From Artemisia argyi (taxonomy: Eukaryota; Streptophyta; Magnoliopsida; Asterales; Asteraceae), in the NCBI GenBank assembly GCA_030686995.1, contig CM060709.1, forward strand, positions 122,356,373 through 122,420,372: DNA of 64,000 nucleotides, given 5' to 3'. The position numbers were made by a program, and so were the translations under genes. The notes under the pieces were generated by a model. The model did not search any database. It was not told where the DNA came from and was given only the letters and a program-made list of their open reading frames with translations. Positions 46,961 to 59,852 of the stretch are shown piece by piece; the stretch's first letter is position 1, and each line of letters starts with the position of its first letter.

Positions 46961-47622
46961 TGTTGATATAAATAATGTTTGTGAATGTTATTAATATTTC
47001 TCAATAAACCTATGTTTTGATAATCACAAAACGTAAATCAAATTAAGTCAAGAATAAGACATAAACAAGTATTTGGTGACAAATATTTACTTCTACATCT
47101 TATATCACTTAAGGTATGCATAAACTTAGTAACTTATGCATTACATGATCAAAGGAAATTTTATATTAATACATAACATTATATAAAATGATTTTAACAT
47201 TTTATATATATTTGTAAATCATTTTTGGTAAAGCTTTATTAAACCACAAAAATATGATTTCAAATTTCCAACCAAAAAGGGCAAATTTTATCCAGAGAAT
47301 CTTTTCAAACGTTCAGGAGGGCGGCCCCCTTAATTTTACTAGGCGGCCCCCTTAATCATTAAGGGGACCGGCCAACAATTAAGGGGACCGGCCACGCTCC
47401 CGAACAGTAAAATCTGGCCCTTTAAATACTGGATCATTTTGCACATTTTCCTTACCTTTTTGCACTATAAACTTTCTGATCCAATCCTCTTCTCTAGATC
47501 TAAAATCCTTTGATCATATATTTCATAAGTCTTTGTTTCCAAGTGATCCAAAGCTTCATCCATTCAAGTGCAAGAAAAAGAACACTTCTCTACATCCATC
47601 TTATTGTAGTGGTGTTGTGTAT
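46961..47622 (+). repeat. Copia-2 5' LTR, truncated
   Basis: 662 bp nearly identical to 53809-54470 of the 3' LTR. It then jumps from GTGTTGTGTAT into gag codons. The missing piece covers the rest of the LTR (~612 bp), the primer site and the N-terminal half of gag. GTGTTGTGTAT occurs twice in the intact LTR (about 54460 and 54512), a possible deletion breakpoint repeat. Confidence 0.88.
47319..47393 (+). promoter_or_regulatory. Palindromic module N1 (5' LTR promoter)
   Basis: GGCGGCCCCCTTAAT occurs twice and ATTAAGGGGACCGGCC twice in inverted sense, able to form a strong stem. A TTTAAATA box lies ~25 bp downstream. Sister modules: 49711-49784, 52454-52526, 54167-54241. Confidence 0.7.
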
Positions 47623-48726
47623 CCCGAAAGTGATGACGAAGAATACGCCATGGCCGTAAGAGATTTCAAGAAATTCTTCAAAAGGCGAGGAAGATTCGTA
47701 AGACAACCGTATGATGAAAAGAAAACATTTCAAAAGAGTAAAGATGACAAGAACAACAAGATTGAAAGAAAGTGTTTCAAGTGTGGAGATCCAAATCACC
47801 TTATTGGAAAATGTCCAATGATGACAAGAGATCAAAATCAAAGAGCATTTGTTGGAGGTGCTTGGAGTGATAGTGATGATGATGAGAATGAAACGACAAA
47901 GGAAGAAAAATGTCTCATGGCGAATACACCAAATGAGGTACGTTCCGAAACCGAATATTTTAGTGATGAAAGTATATCATTAGATGAAAAAGATCTAGAT
48001 AAGGAATATATTAAACTATGCAAATTAGGACAACTAGTAATGGCCAAAAACAAATCACTAAAATACATTAACAATCAATTAGAAAGTGAAGTACTTGAAC
48101 TAAAAATTAAAATACATCAACTAGAAAAAGGTAAAGAAATTTTTGAAGAATGTAAATCATGTCAAAAGCTTAAAGGTGAAAACGAAATACTTAGGAAAGA
48201 AATTCACAAACTTGACAAATTTGAAAATAGTAGTCAATCACTTAGTAAAATAATAAGTATTCAAAGAACGTCCGGAGACAAAACCGGCTTAGGATTTAAT
48301 TCAAATGAGGCTTCAACAAGCGAGATTAAAAATGTAAAATTTTAAAGTGAACTCAACAAACAAAAACCTTTAGAATCTAATCCTAAGTATATACTTATTA
48401 ATGATAAGAAAATACCTCTTGCCAATGATGAAGAAGTTAAAGATTTTTATAAACCGTCTTTAAAGACCGAAGTAGGATTATCTAAACCCAAAATAAGATC
48501 TAAAACTCCACCACCTAGAAAACCAAATAATTCTCATCCTAGGTCTAAAACACCTCAACCAAGAAGAAATCAAAATAGACAAAACTATAATAACAATAGT
48601 AATCAAATGTGGAACTACCAACAAAGTTACAACCCTTGGGGCATTCTACCACCTTTCATGCACCCGAGCCAAATGTTAAACATGTTTGGACCAAATAACT
48701 TTGGACCAAAAGGACAATGGAGATAA
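47623..48726 (+). pseudogene. Copia-2 gag, C-terminal half
   Basis: The frame starts mid-protein at the LTR junction and runs to TAA 48724-48726, with an in-frame TAA at 48343-48345. It has the acidic [16 protein letters not shown] segment, the knuckle [14 protein letters not shown] (CX2CX4HX4C, ~47784-47825), [12 protein letters not shown], a coiled coil ([20 protein letters not shown]), and a basic C-terminus ending GPKGQWR. It aligns with Copia-1 gag from residue ~240 onward but lacks the palindromic-module insertion found there. No start codon of its own. Confidence 0.85.
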
Positions 48727-49710
<984 letters not shown>

Positions 49711-49784
49711 GGCGGTCCCCTTAATGATTAAGGGGACCGGCTTGTTATCGAGGGCGGTCCCCTTAATGTTTAAGGGGGCCGGCC
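49711..49784 (+). promoter_or_regulatory. Palindromic module N2, upstream of ORF A
   Basis: GGTCCCCTTAAT and ATTAAGGGGACC form exact 12-bp arms around one G (49714-49738). A second GGCGGTCCCCTTAAT pairs with TTTAAGGGGGCCGGCC (49755-49784). Position relative to ORF A parallels M3 in Copia-1. Confidence 0.7.
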
Positions 49785-50866
49785 ATCTGACAGTTCCAAA
49801 TTCGTTTTCCTTCTTATTTCCATTCCCAAACACTCCATTCACTCATTTGTTCTTCCCCACTGCTACTGAGTACGAACCAAAACCCACAAAAACTTCAAAA
49901 TCCCCCATCATATCACCAATCCGGGGTTATTTCGCAAGGGGCAAACATCAACCAAACATATAACAACATCTTTTGTAAGTTTTCCAACATGCATTTCATC
50001 ACATTTCATTCGATTTGGTGTCTAATCAATAATCATGCATTTTATTAAAATTCATTTTAATTTGATTTTAAAGTAATTGAAGCTAGAAATTGAACTACCA
50101 AATGCTCCCCATAAGATTAGGATGATGTTTTGCAACTCAAAATTAGTATAACATATCATCTTGTCAAAATCATTAATCACCCATAAACCCTAGTCGAATT
50201 TTATTTTTCATAAGTCACATTGTTGATATAACTCTTAAAAACCATTTAAAATTTACTACATTACGTTGTTTTAACGTTCTAAACAATCAAAACATACTTT
50301 TCAAATTGTTGATTAAAAGGTTCATGAAGACAACATGGGCGTTTGGTTCATGAACAAACCATAACTATATGAAGTTATTTGAAACATATAACTAGCTTAT
50401 AAGTTTTGTTAATAATACTAGAATCAATAGAGGTCATCAAGATATATAATCAATATATATATTGATATTTTTAGGATATTGTTGTCTAGTTAAGGGAGCG
50501 TTTGGTTTATCTTTAAAATGATAATTTTGAAAACTAAAATTCGCATTTCAATCTTTTAAACAAGCTTATGTTGCGTCAAACTTTTACGAAATGGAAGATA
50601 TATGATCTAATATATATCTAGCCTTATTTCGAAATAAATTATGATATCATACCCTTTTGATATTGTACATTCTAAACAAGTTTAAAGTCAAAATAAAAGG
50701 AACATCATGAAACTACTTCATTTAAATATTTTTTTTGTGTCGAAGTAGAATTTCGTTCCACATATATTGCATATAATTATATATATATATATACATATAT
50801 ATATAAACAATATATGCATGATGGTTGTTTTTATATTAATTCTATTCTTGTTGTTATTTTGTTTAG
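49785..50866 (+). other. Candidate leader exon and intron upstream of Copia-2 ORF A
   Basis: C/A-rich leader-like sequence runs to 49974, then donor GTAAGTTTTC (49975). The T-rich intron ends TTTTGTTTAG at 50866, 6 bases before ATG 50873. Same architecture as Copia-1 21850-22544, although the intron sequences are not obviously alike. A short (TA)n lies near 50780. Confidence 0.55.
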
Positions 50867-50872
50867 GTGAAA

Positions 50873-52084
50873 ATGCCTAAGACCACGGTTGGTGATGTAT
50901 CCAAAACCAAACAATACATTCCAAATGTCTCTTCTACTCCCGGCATGTCTCCTTCAGTTGCGTGTTTCTATCATCCTATTGAAAATAGAAACATTCACGA
51001 AGGAAGAATTGTCGACCCATCTTTCTATGAATCTGATGACACAGAACGAATGTTCTCCAATATTCGTTTTGAATGTCTTTTCCAAATCAACGAACCTATC
51101 ATTCCTCGTTTTATCCTCGACTTTTATAGCCAAGTGACGGTGCAAACCGATCCCTATGGTAATCTCCTCATTTCCTTCATGATTCAAAATCAATTTATTA
51201 CTCTTACTCTTGCTCAATTCGGACAAATTCTTAGAATTCCTTTCAACGGCCAAGCCGTTTTCTCAAATGAATGGGATCTTTCCACTCTTGAAATAAATCG
51301 TCCTCAGGATGGCCCCTACTATTCTGAGATTCCTAGTCCTGAAGACATTCGTTGAATGCTTGAACTAGAACGTCGTACGACTAGTCGAGTAATCAAGTCG
51401 AAGAATGTCGATATTCATGCTAATCAAATCCTCCTCAAAGAGCTAAGCCAAGATATGAAGAAGTGGGAAGAAATCATTCGAGAGAATGCGTTTGGTACTG
51501 GTGGTCACCGTGATCATGTCACGGCGAGCATTGCCCACATGCTTTATTGTGTTATTGCTGAAGAGCAATACAACTTGGCTTATCTTTTTATTCATCGAAT
51601 CATGTCCGCCAAAAACACCACAAATGCCAATCTTCCTTACGGTATGTTTCTCACACGACTTTACCGTTATGTGATGGAACATTACCCACATCTTCAAAGA
51701 GACTACTACGTTCATATCCTTCCTACTTTGAACCAACTAACTCGTGTTCGTACTCGCCGTCCTCGTAGTGACAAAGGAAAATCTCGTGTTCCTTTGTACT
51801 CTAGGGGTCGTGGTTCTACATCTCATCGTGATGACGATGATGATGAGGAGGAAGACACCTCACGTGTTAGTACTCCATCCCCCACGACCTTTGTGGAAGA
51901 TCTTTCCGATCTTGACGATACCGAATATCAAACTCCTCTTCCTCATGAACGTACCGATGAGCTTCTATTCACTCGTCAAACGTCTATCATCAATCGACAA
52001 CAACAAATGCATGAAGAAATGCGAGGGGGATTCAAATCCATTGGGAAGATGTTTAGGAAGATGGTTGGAAAGAAGAAGAAGTAG
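50873..52084 (+). pseudogene. Copia-2 ORF A: plant-transposon-protein domain, one in-frame stop
   Basis: A frame of 403 codons from ATG 50873 is broken by a single TGA at 51353-51355. The core matches Copia-1 ORF A: HEGRIVDPSFYES, RFECLFQINEPIIPRFILDF, FITLTLAQFGQILRIP; later KKWEEIIRENAF, GHRDHVTASIAHMLY and YGMFLTRLYRYV. The C-terminus has an acidic linker (DDDDDEEEDTS) and a basic tail (GGFKSIGKMFRKMVGKKKK) like that of Copia-1. No membrane segment or signal peptide. Roughly a third or so of core residues look identical by eye; exact identity was not computed. Confidence 0.75.
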
Positions 52085-52284
52085 AAGATTTTGATGTATT
52101 GCTACTTATTATGTGTTTTTAATTTGACATTTGTATGCTTTGCTACTTGTCCGACTTACTCGGAAATACTTGTGTTAGCTCTTGTTCATCTCTTGAATAA
52201 TTTTTAGTCTTTGAACAATTATCATGCTATGCTATGCCTCTTTTCTAATATGGATTATAATATGATAATTTGCATGCAAAATTT

Positions 52285-52342
<58 letters not shown>

Positions 52343-52453
52343 CATCATTCCTAGTGTATATGCTTCTAATAGAGCTTGCTGGAAAAACAAACTTGAAAAA
52401 TGGCCAAATTCTGCAAATTTTGGGTTTCTGGTCGTCTGGGAAAACACCAGATG
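52085..52453 (+). other. Spacer between ORF A and module N3, with (TA)n
   Basis: AT-rich, non-coding; (TA)n at 52288-52334. Confidence 0.6.
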
Positions 52454-52526
52454 GGCGGCCCCCTTAATTCCCTAGGCGGTCCCCTTAATGATTAAGGGGG
52501 CCGGCATACAATTAAGGGGACCGGCC
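52454..52526 (+). promoter_or_regulatory. Palindromic module N3, upstream of ORF B
   Basis: GGCGGCCCCCTTAAT and GGCGGTCCCCTTAAT are followed by ATTAAGGGGGCCGGC and ATTAAGGGGACCGGCC. CCAGATGG before and CCATCTGG after extend the inverted structure. ACTATAAATT (52668-52677) follows ~140 bp later, 53 bp before ORF B. Confidence 0.7.
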
Positions 52527-52722
52527 ATCTGGAACTGGGTTTACTGTATTCTTTTGCATCTTGTGAATCCTCTCTCTAGTTTCAGCTACCATTTCCCATT
52601 TTGACCCAACTGATTTTAGAATCTCTTTCCACCAATTCAAACATTTACCTAAATTATCCACTTCCATACTATAAATTCCCTCCATTATCCCCATTCTTCA
52701 TCTCATCATTCATCATATCATC

Positions 52723-53322
52723 ATGACTCCTCCAAGTACCTCAAACTCCAAAACCTCCAAGAAACAAAAACTTGTGGTCATCCCACCAAAACAACTCTTC
52801 ATTGACTTAACAAATGAAGACAACAAAACACCATCACCTCCACCCAAATGCTCATCCCCAAGTGCACCCAATGCACCATCTAAAACACCTTCCACTCATG
52901 GAACTTCTTCATCATCCATACCCTCAACATCATCAATCAATGACTACATCCACTTACACTTGTCACCACAAGTATCATCACCACCTCCTACACAAGAACC
53001 CATGTCTACTCATCTTACCATCTCACTTTCACCAACAACACCACTTGATGCTCATCTCTCATCACCACAAATTTCACCACCATTTTTTACCAATCCCATA
53101 CCTTGGAGGATGCTTGAATCACATGGTGATTCTTGCCTTTGTTGTATCCACAACCGCACGGTCATCTTTGGCCTTAGAGATGAAATTCAATATATGTTTT
53201 CATATATTGAACATTTGCTTACCAACCCACCACCACCACCAACTCCACCATCCTCTCCAATAATCCCTCCACCACAATTCTCACCCATTACTCCACCATC
53301 ACCATCATGCTCTCCAAATTAA
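52723..53322 (+). CDS. Copia-2 ORF B: Pro/Ser-rich protein with C-terminal CxxC
   Basis: Intact 199-residue gene. Basic N-terminus (SKTSKKQKLVVIPPKQLFID), low-complexity Pro/Ser/His middle (~30-125), then the conserved end WRMLESHGDSCLCCIHNRTV, FGLRDEIQYMFSYIEHLL, and a Pro-rich tail. The CxxC-helix is the only part clearly shared with Copia-1 ORF B. Function and family unknown; not recognised as enzyme or membrane protein. Start supported by the TATA box 53 bp upstream and by equal placement in Copia-1. Confidence 0.6.
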   Translation: MTPPSTSNSKTSKKQKLVVIPPKQLFIDLTNEDNKTPSPPPKCSSPSAPNAPSKTPSTHGTSSSSIPSTSSINDYIHLHLSPQVSSPPPTQEPMSTHLTISLSPTTPLDAHLSSPQISPPFFTNPIPWRMLESHGDSCLCCIHNRTVIFGLRDEIQYMFSYIEHLLTNPPPPPTPPSSPIIPPPQFSPITPPSPSCSPN

Positions 53323-53794
53323 GCATATGCCATGCTTAATAAATAAAGCCTTTCCCTCCATTTTGCTTGCAAGCTCTATGAAGTCTATGTACCCTTTGCA
53401 TGATGATGTATTTCTATTGTTGTTAGCTTATGTAATTGCTAATATCTTGTATTTTTCTCTACTTGTACTTGCATTGTTGTGTCTTGACACAACAATTATT
53501 CTAATATGAATGCTTCCTTCTTTCCTTATTACATTATATTTGTGTGCATGTCTATACTTGTGCTTATAATATTTTTGTTTTGCAAGCATTCCATAGCTCG
53601 TTCTCTTGGTGCCCCCAAACGAGGGGGAGTACACATCAAGGGGGAGTTTCTACCCGTCAAAATTTTCACTAATGAAAACTTGTCGGCTTAACCTTTTTGA
53701 TGTTACAAAAAGGGGGAGAAGTACATATAAACTCACTAAAATACTTGTTTAAAAACTAATTTTTGAGTTAATGAGTTTAAGTTTTGTAATCATC
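53323..53794 (+). other. 3' non-coding region of Copia-2
   Basis: Contains purine words CAAACGAGGGGGAGTACAC, TCAAGGGGGAGTTTC and AAAAAGGGGGAGAAG (53620-53720) resembling the true tract. No gene; the short frames here are not conserved in Copia-1. Confidence 0.55.
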
Positions 53795-53808
53795 AAAAAG
53801 GGGGAGAT
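53795..53808 (+). other. Copia-2 polypurine tract
   Basis: AAAAAGGGGGAGAT directly before the 3' LTR, identical to Copia-1. Confidence 0.9.
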
Positions 53809-55082
53809 TGTTGATATAAATAATGTTTGTGAATGTTATTAATATTTCTCAATAAACCTATGTTTTGATAATCACAAAACTTAAATCAAATTAAGTCAAG
53901 AATAAGACATAAACAAGTATTTGGTGACAAATATTTACTTCTACATCTTATATCACTTAAGGTATGCATAAACTTAGTAACTTATGCATTACATGATCAA
54001 AGGAAATTTTATATTAATACATAACATTATATAAAATGATTTTAACATTTTATATATATTTGTAAATCATTTTTGGTAAAGCTTTATTAAACCACAAAAA
54101 TATGATTTCAAATTTCCAACCAAAAAGGGCAAATTTTATCCAGAGAATCTTTTCAAACGTTCAGGAGGGCGGCCCCCTTAATTTTACTAGGCGGCCCTCT
54201 TAATCATTAAGGGGACCGGCCAACAATTAAGGGGACCGGCCACGCTCCCGAACAGTAAAATCTGGCCCTTTAAATACTGGATCATTTTGCACATTTTCCT
54301 TACCTTTTTGCACTATAAACTTTCTGATCCAATCCTCTTCTCTAGATCTAAAATCCTTTGATCATATATTTCATAAGTCTTTGTTTCCAAGTGATCCAAA
54401 GCTTCATCCATTCAAGTGCAAGAAGAAGAACACTTCTCTACATCCATCTTATTGTAGTGGTGTTGTGTATTACTAGTTTCATATAGTACTAGTGATAGTT
54501 ATTTGTAAAGGTGTTGTGTATATTTGTTGATTGTAGAATCTTGGTGTGTTGTAAACTAGTTTAGTAGTTGTGATTTAGTTGTGCATAGAAGAAGGTGTGA
54601 AGATTGACTAGGTGTGAAGACGGTGTGAAGTCTTGAAGAAGGTGTGAAGGTGTGATTAAGGTGTGAAGATCACGTGGTGTGATATTTGGTGTGAGATTGG
54701 TTCTAGCTACGATTAGAACTCGACATTTAGCTTAGTGTCGTTAACTCGTGTAAGCCAAGGTGTGTAAGGTTTCTCCACCATAAGGAGTTTGTTGACATAG
54801 TGAAGAAAACTCTCGAGTGTGGTACTCGGGGAGTGGAGTAGGGCAAGGAAGGTGTCCTTGTAGCCGAACCACTATAAATTCGCGTGTTGTGGTTTGATCT
54901 TTCTAACTCTATCTTTTCTTCATTATATTTCAATACTTTCAATATTAGTTTAGACTTGCTCATATTAGTTGTTGCTTGAATTCACTTAAGATCGAATCGA
55001 AAGTTTTTATAACCAACAAAATATTTTGGAAATAAATTTAAAAGGACGTAAAACTATTCAACCCCCCTTCTAGTTTTCCACA
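53809..55082 (+). repeat. Copia-2 3' LTR
   Basis: 1274 bp, complete. It contains module N4, a TTTAAATA box (54269-54276) and the conserved R/U5 stretch GTAGGGCAAGGA...TCCTTGTAGCCGAACCAC (~54838-54875). It ends CCTTCTAGTTTTCCACA, identical to Copia-1. Confidence 0.92.
54167..54241 (+). promoter_or_regulatory. Palindromic module N4 (3' LTR)
   Basis: Same as N1 with one C-to-T change (GGCGGCCCTCTT). Confidence 0.7.
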
Positions 55083-55087
55083 TAGAT

Positions 55088-55626
55088 TTCTCACGAGAGT
55101 CTCGAAACGGTGTAGTAACCAACTCCTCATTAAGTTCTTTCAATATATCAAGAGCCTTTAGTAAAAGGTCTTGCTCAGTATCATGAGGAGTTGTGTGAAT
55201 CATTTGGTACTGTGGAGGTGGGTCTGAAAACGAATAGTCGTAATTGTTACAAGGAAATGAATTCCTTGTTTGACAATCCGAGCTAGAGTGTGGACCTCCA
55301 CAGTAATCACAACAGTAATACTGATGTGGCTGTGGGTTGTATGTTCTAGAATTACAATTGCTATCGGGAGACTGCTCATAGACAAGCGTGTTTCCCGATT
55401 GACAATTATAACTGTAGTGTGAACCACCACAGTACTCACAACAGTAAAACTGCTGAGACTGATGGTGTGGTAACTGATGGAATGAATCAGTCGTGTCATG
55501 GTAGGAATATGGATTATGGTTATAGACAGACCCGTTTCCCGACTCAACCATGCCACAACTGGGGCAATTGCCACCATTATAAGGATTACCACACCAATGG
55601 CAAACCAGAAGGTGTGGGTGAGACAT
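55088..55626 (-). pseudogene. LARD-2 gag-like gene, N-terminal part with zinc-knuckle-like units
   Basis: Minus-strand ATG 55626 opens MSHPHLLVCHWCGNPYNGG. The Cys-rich units CEYCGGSHYSYNC and CDYCGGPHSSSDC are both CX2CX3HX4C. It ends FRDSREKSM, where Copia-2 interrupts. No stops. The remainder is at 45685-46960. Confidence 0.78.
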
Positions 55627-55902
55627 AGAAAGAATCAAATGTGTATAGAGGGGTAGGGATGAAGAATCAAAGATGTGAGAGGGTAAAGGTGAATGTTTTT
55701 GGATTTTTGGATAAACATTTTGTACAAATGGTGAAGAAAATCTTTTTGTGTTTTTGTGTTCGTTGAAAACTTGATTTAAAAAGTTTTCGTGAACGGTTTT
55801 GTTTTGAAAATAAGAAAATATGAACAAAAGATGGATAAATGTACAATGGAACGAATTCCAAAGTCACTAATCAGAAAAACCGTTTAGAATAGCGTGTACA
55901 CC

Positions 55903-55920
55903 TCCCCGACAGCGGCGCCA
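55903..55920 (-). other. LARD-2 primer-binding site, tRNA-Asp type
   Basis: On the minus strand TGGCGCCGCTGTCGGGGA, one base different from LARD-1, five bases after the LTR end. Confidence 0.85.
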
Positions 55921-55925
55921 AAATT

Positions 55926-58900
55926 TGATTGGTGCTAAACCGTCAGATAATTATTGGTCAACCACTTGTGAATGGTCAATGCTCCGTGGAAGTATAGTGT
56001 TTCCCCGGGTCGTTATGTCCCGACGAGGTGTGAATGGTAATCAAACGGCTTTGTGATCGGGTGAATTTGGACGGAAAGGGTTTGAGATGAATTACACTAC
56101 TGATTTATATAATGAAATAGCTTAAAGAAGCTATAGGAATAAGTCAGGAAGCTAGGAAAAACCAGAAACGATTTAAACATAAAAACGCGTACGTTACGTT
56201 TAAATAAAACGTAAACGTACAAAATAAAAAGTGAAAACGGAAATCTGAAAACACCCAGGGGGTGAAAATGACTTTTTTACAAACCTAAAGGTAAAAGAAA
56301 ATTTTTAGAAAAAGAAAATAAATTTTAACACTAATTAATTATTTAATATTAATTAAATACTAATTATTAATATTTAAACAACTTAAATATAATACAATAT
56401 TAATTAAATACTAAAAAGGTGAAAATAAAATTTCTAAAATTATAAAATAACTAAAAACTAATTTTAAAATTAAAAATAAGTATTTTTGTCTTTTTGTGGT
56501 TTTTATATTAATTAATTACTAATTACCTAATTAAACTATTTTAAATTATAAAAAATAGCAAATGAACAGTAAAAATTCTAAGAAAATTTCTAAAATTATC
56601 TTATAATATATAAAAGCTATGAAAAATATAAAAACAAGGTTTTGCTTAATAAAAACTAATTATGCTATTTTAAACTTAATATTAATTAATTACTAATAAA
56701 ACTAAGATTAAATCTAATAAATACTAAAATATAAAATAAAAATCTGAGAAAATTACTATAAATACTTTAATATAATAGGAATTTAATAAAAATATAAAAA
56801 AACTAAGTACTTAATAAAAATTTAAAAATGAAAATTAAAATTAAATTACATTAAATAGAAACTATCACTTAATATTAAATTGTTTTTTCTTGGTTTTTAT
56901 TTTACAAACTTATTTTATACCTAAAAATAACAAACTTTTGTGAAAACAAGTAGTATGGAACTTAAAAATAAGCTGAGAAAGCTCAATAAGCTTGGACAGT
57001 TGACTAAGTTTGACCAAGGGGCAAAATAAGTTAAAATGGCCTCAAGTAGGACCCACAATAATTAATCCTGGTCTAAATAAGTTAAATGAATGTGCTTGAG
57101 CAGGAATAAGCACTTGGAATCCACAGAATAAGCCAATGGATCAAAATAAGCACATGGACACTTTGAAACTTAACTGAAAATGGGACAAGCTTTGAAGGTT
57201 GATTCAGGTGGGTCCCAGGGGTTTCAAGGTCAAACCCAAGGTCAAATCCTGGTGCCTACCAGGGGGAGGGCTGAAATGAACAAAAGGGTGAGGTTGTGGA
57301 CCACTGTAGTGGCCAGAAAACCACCACCAAGTGGTGGTGGTGGACTGCTTATCTGTGTGCAGAGCAGGGGTCTCCCCTGCAGGTGACTTTGGGGCTGTGT
57401 GGGGCCCAGGGGAAAAATCCCAAAAATGAAAAAAATAATGGACAATAAAGATCAGCTGGGAAATTACAACATATCAAAAGTTCAATGTCTGAATCTAAAT
57501 ACATAAATCCCTAAAATTCTTGCAAGTTTAGGAAAAACTAACAACCTACAACTTTGACTTTTTGAAATTTTACAATCTATTGACTTTTATGGATTTCTAT
57601 CTAACCTTACTTACTGAATATGAATTAAAAGGCTATTATAAAACTAAATGTATCAAAAACAACTACTTCCAAACCTAAATGGGCATAATGCAATTCCAAA
57701 TTTCTCACAGATAACAGATAAGCTCACAATTAAGGAAGTTTTGACTATTTTGTATATGACCACTGTGTTTTAGAGTTTAGATGAGCTAAATGGACCTAAA
57801 GAGACATGGATAAACAGAGAGTTACAACAGAAACATACTAGCACCCATAGTTAACAACATATCCAAACACCCCTTTAACAATTAACTGTCAAGGATATTA
57901 CAAAGGTACCACCTGTTTTAGACTTCCAACATAAGGGTTAAGCATTCACTATCCTATCTTAACTGTTTCTAAGTGAAAATCATACATAAACCAAGACTCA
58001 AACTGTTCTATATTGATTATGCTAAGTTTGACAGTGAAAAATGTAATAAAAAGCAAACTTGATGTCTAATGAACAAGCTAGTGAAACAAGGCAATAAAAC
58101 AACTAACCTAGGCCATAGGAACATAAAAACACAGATATTATCAAGTAATGAGTATTTAAACTGTAAATGCAAGAAAATGGTGGTTTGAGCTTACAACTGA
58201 TATCCAAATGAAAACATGAACCAGAGACTACTAACTGATCTTAATACCTCCCCTGAGGTCCTAAACCTTTGAAATCCAAGATCACTTTTAATCCCTTCTT
58301 CAATTCATCTATAAACTGAATCTCCCATTTATGCACTATTTTCCATGATTCTTGATCAACTGAGCCACAATCATTTATTCAACTTTAAAAACTTTTAAAA
58401 ACCTTTAACTGAGCTTAATACACTTAAACAAGCAGACTTCAACAATTTTTAACAATGTAAAACTACTTGAGAATTTTCAAAGTAAAATGGTGAAACTAAA
58501 ATCCACTGAAATAACTGAGATTAAGGATACAATGAGTTTCAAAACTACTCTTGAAGTTACTTACTACATTATATTTAAACTAAAAATTACATTTGAAAAG
58601 AAAATGGACATAAGATAAAAGTTACACTAATACTACTCTAACCACCCTTCTCAGCTTCTTTCTCTTTCTTTTTATAACTCCCCATTTAGGGTTTCTTGGA
58701 CACTTCCCACTCTCCTTCTGAGACTTAGGATGACTGAAATTTGATCTTGGCCCTTAATTAATTTTTGGCGGGAAAAGGTGGGGGAGGCAGTTTGGCAGGT
58801 AGCGTTTGTTTGGGAGGTAGTTTTGTTGTTTTGTTATTGTTTTGAGGTGAGTAGGAGGGGGTGGAGTGTGTAGGAGGGGAAGACAGTGTAGGGGAATGAT

Positions 58901-59847
58901 GGTGTTGGTTTTGGTTTGTAGCAGCAGTGGGATGGTGAGGTGGAGGAGAAGGGTCAATGGTTGGGGAGTTGGTCAAAGGTCAAGGTGGGGGTTTGACCGG
59001 CTTATATATAAAACGGGAGTGGGTAAATATAGTGGGAAGTGGGTTGGTTGTGGTAATGGATTGGGGTTATAAGGTGGGATTGGGCTGAAATTGGTGGACT
59101 GGGCCAAGGGAGTAAATAACAAAAGGGTAGGTTCATATTATTGGTAGTCTAAGGGAAAACAAGGGTCCGTTTGTCTTAATAATTTTAACCATAAGGACCA
59201 AAATTGTAAAACATCAAAAGATGAAGGGCTAAAGTTGTAATTATGCCAAAACATCATAAAGGACCATTCATGCATAGCTTAAATATCCAAAACCCATTTT
59301 TACAATTTTTGTACTTTTCAAAATTCCCGGGGGCCATTTATGTCAATTTTCCAAACTATGAGGACCAAACATGTAAATTTCTCAAAACTCACCCCAAGGA
59401 CTAAAAATGATTTTTGTAACTTCCCAAGGACCCAAAATGATTTTTCTTTCAAAATTACCCCACTAGGGACCAAATCTGTCAATTTCTGAAACTCTAGGGA
59501 CCTTTTATTGCAATTTTGGATTTTGAGGGGTAAAAGTGTAATTTTCTCAAACTTTTTCACCCAAGGACTTATTTTGACAATTTTTTGACTTTTCTTTGCC
59601 TTGGGTTGACTTTTCTTTCATTTTAAACTTACAGGGACTAGTTTTGCCAAATTTTGAAACTTGAGGGACTGAAACTGCCAATTGTGCAAACTTTGTTCAT
59701 TTTTCATTTGTTTTTAAACATTTTGCATATAAAACATATAAAACACACTTTTGGGATAAATTGTGTATTTTGATGCGTTTTTGGGTGTTTTTGGATGTTT
59801 TGGCAGTCCAGATACGATAAAAATGATGAGTGTTTGAGCACTCATCA
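55926..59847 (-). repeat. LARD-2 5' LTR
   Basis: 3922 bp, nearly identical to 40915-44881. Starts (minus strand) TGATGAGTGCTCAAACACTC and ends GCACCAATCA. The GGTCCCT-type periodic array lies at ~59170-59690 and TATA at ~58672. Frames within are shared with the other LTR and non-coding. Confidence 0.92.
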
Positions 59848-59852
59848 GGGAA

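Noticed and set aside
47533..47622. Extending Copia-2 gag upstream to 47533
   Set aside because: These bases are LTR sequence joined to gag by a deletion; the frame is open there by chance.
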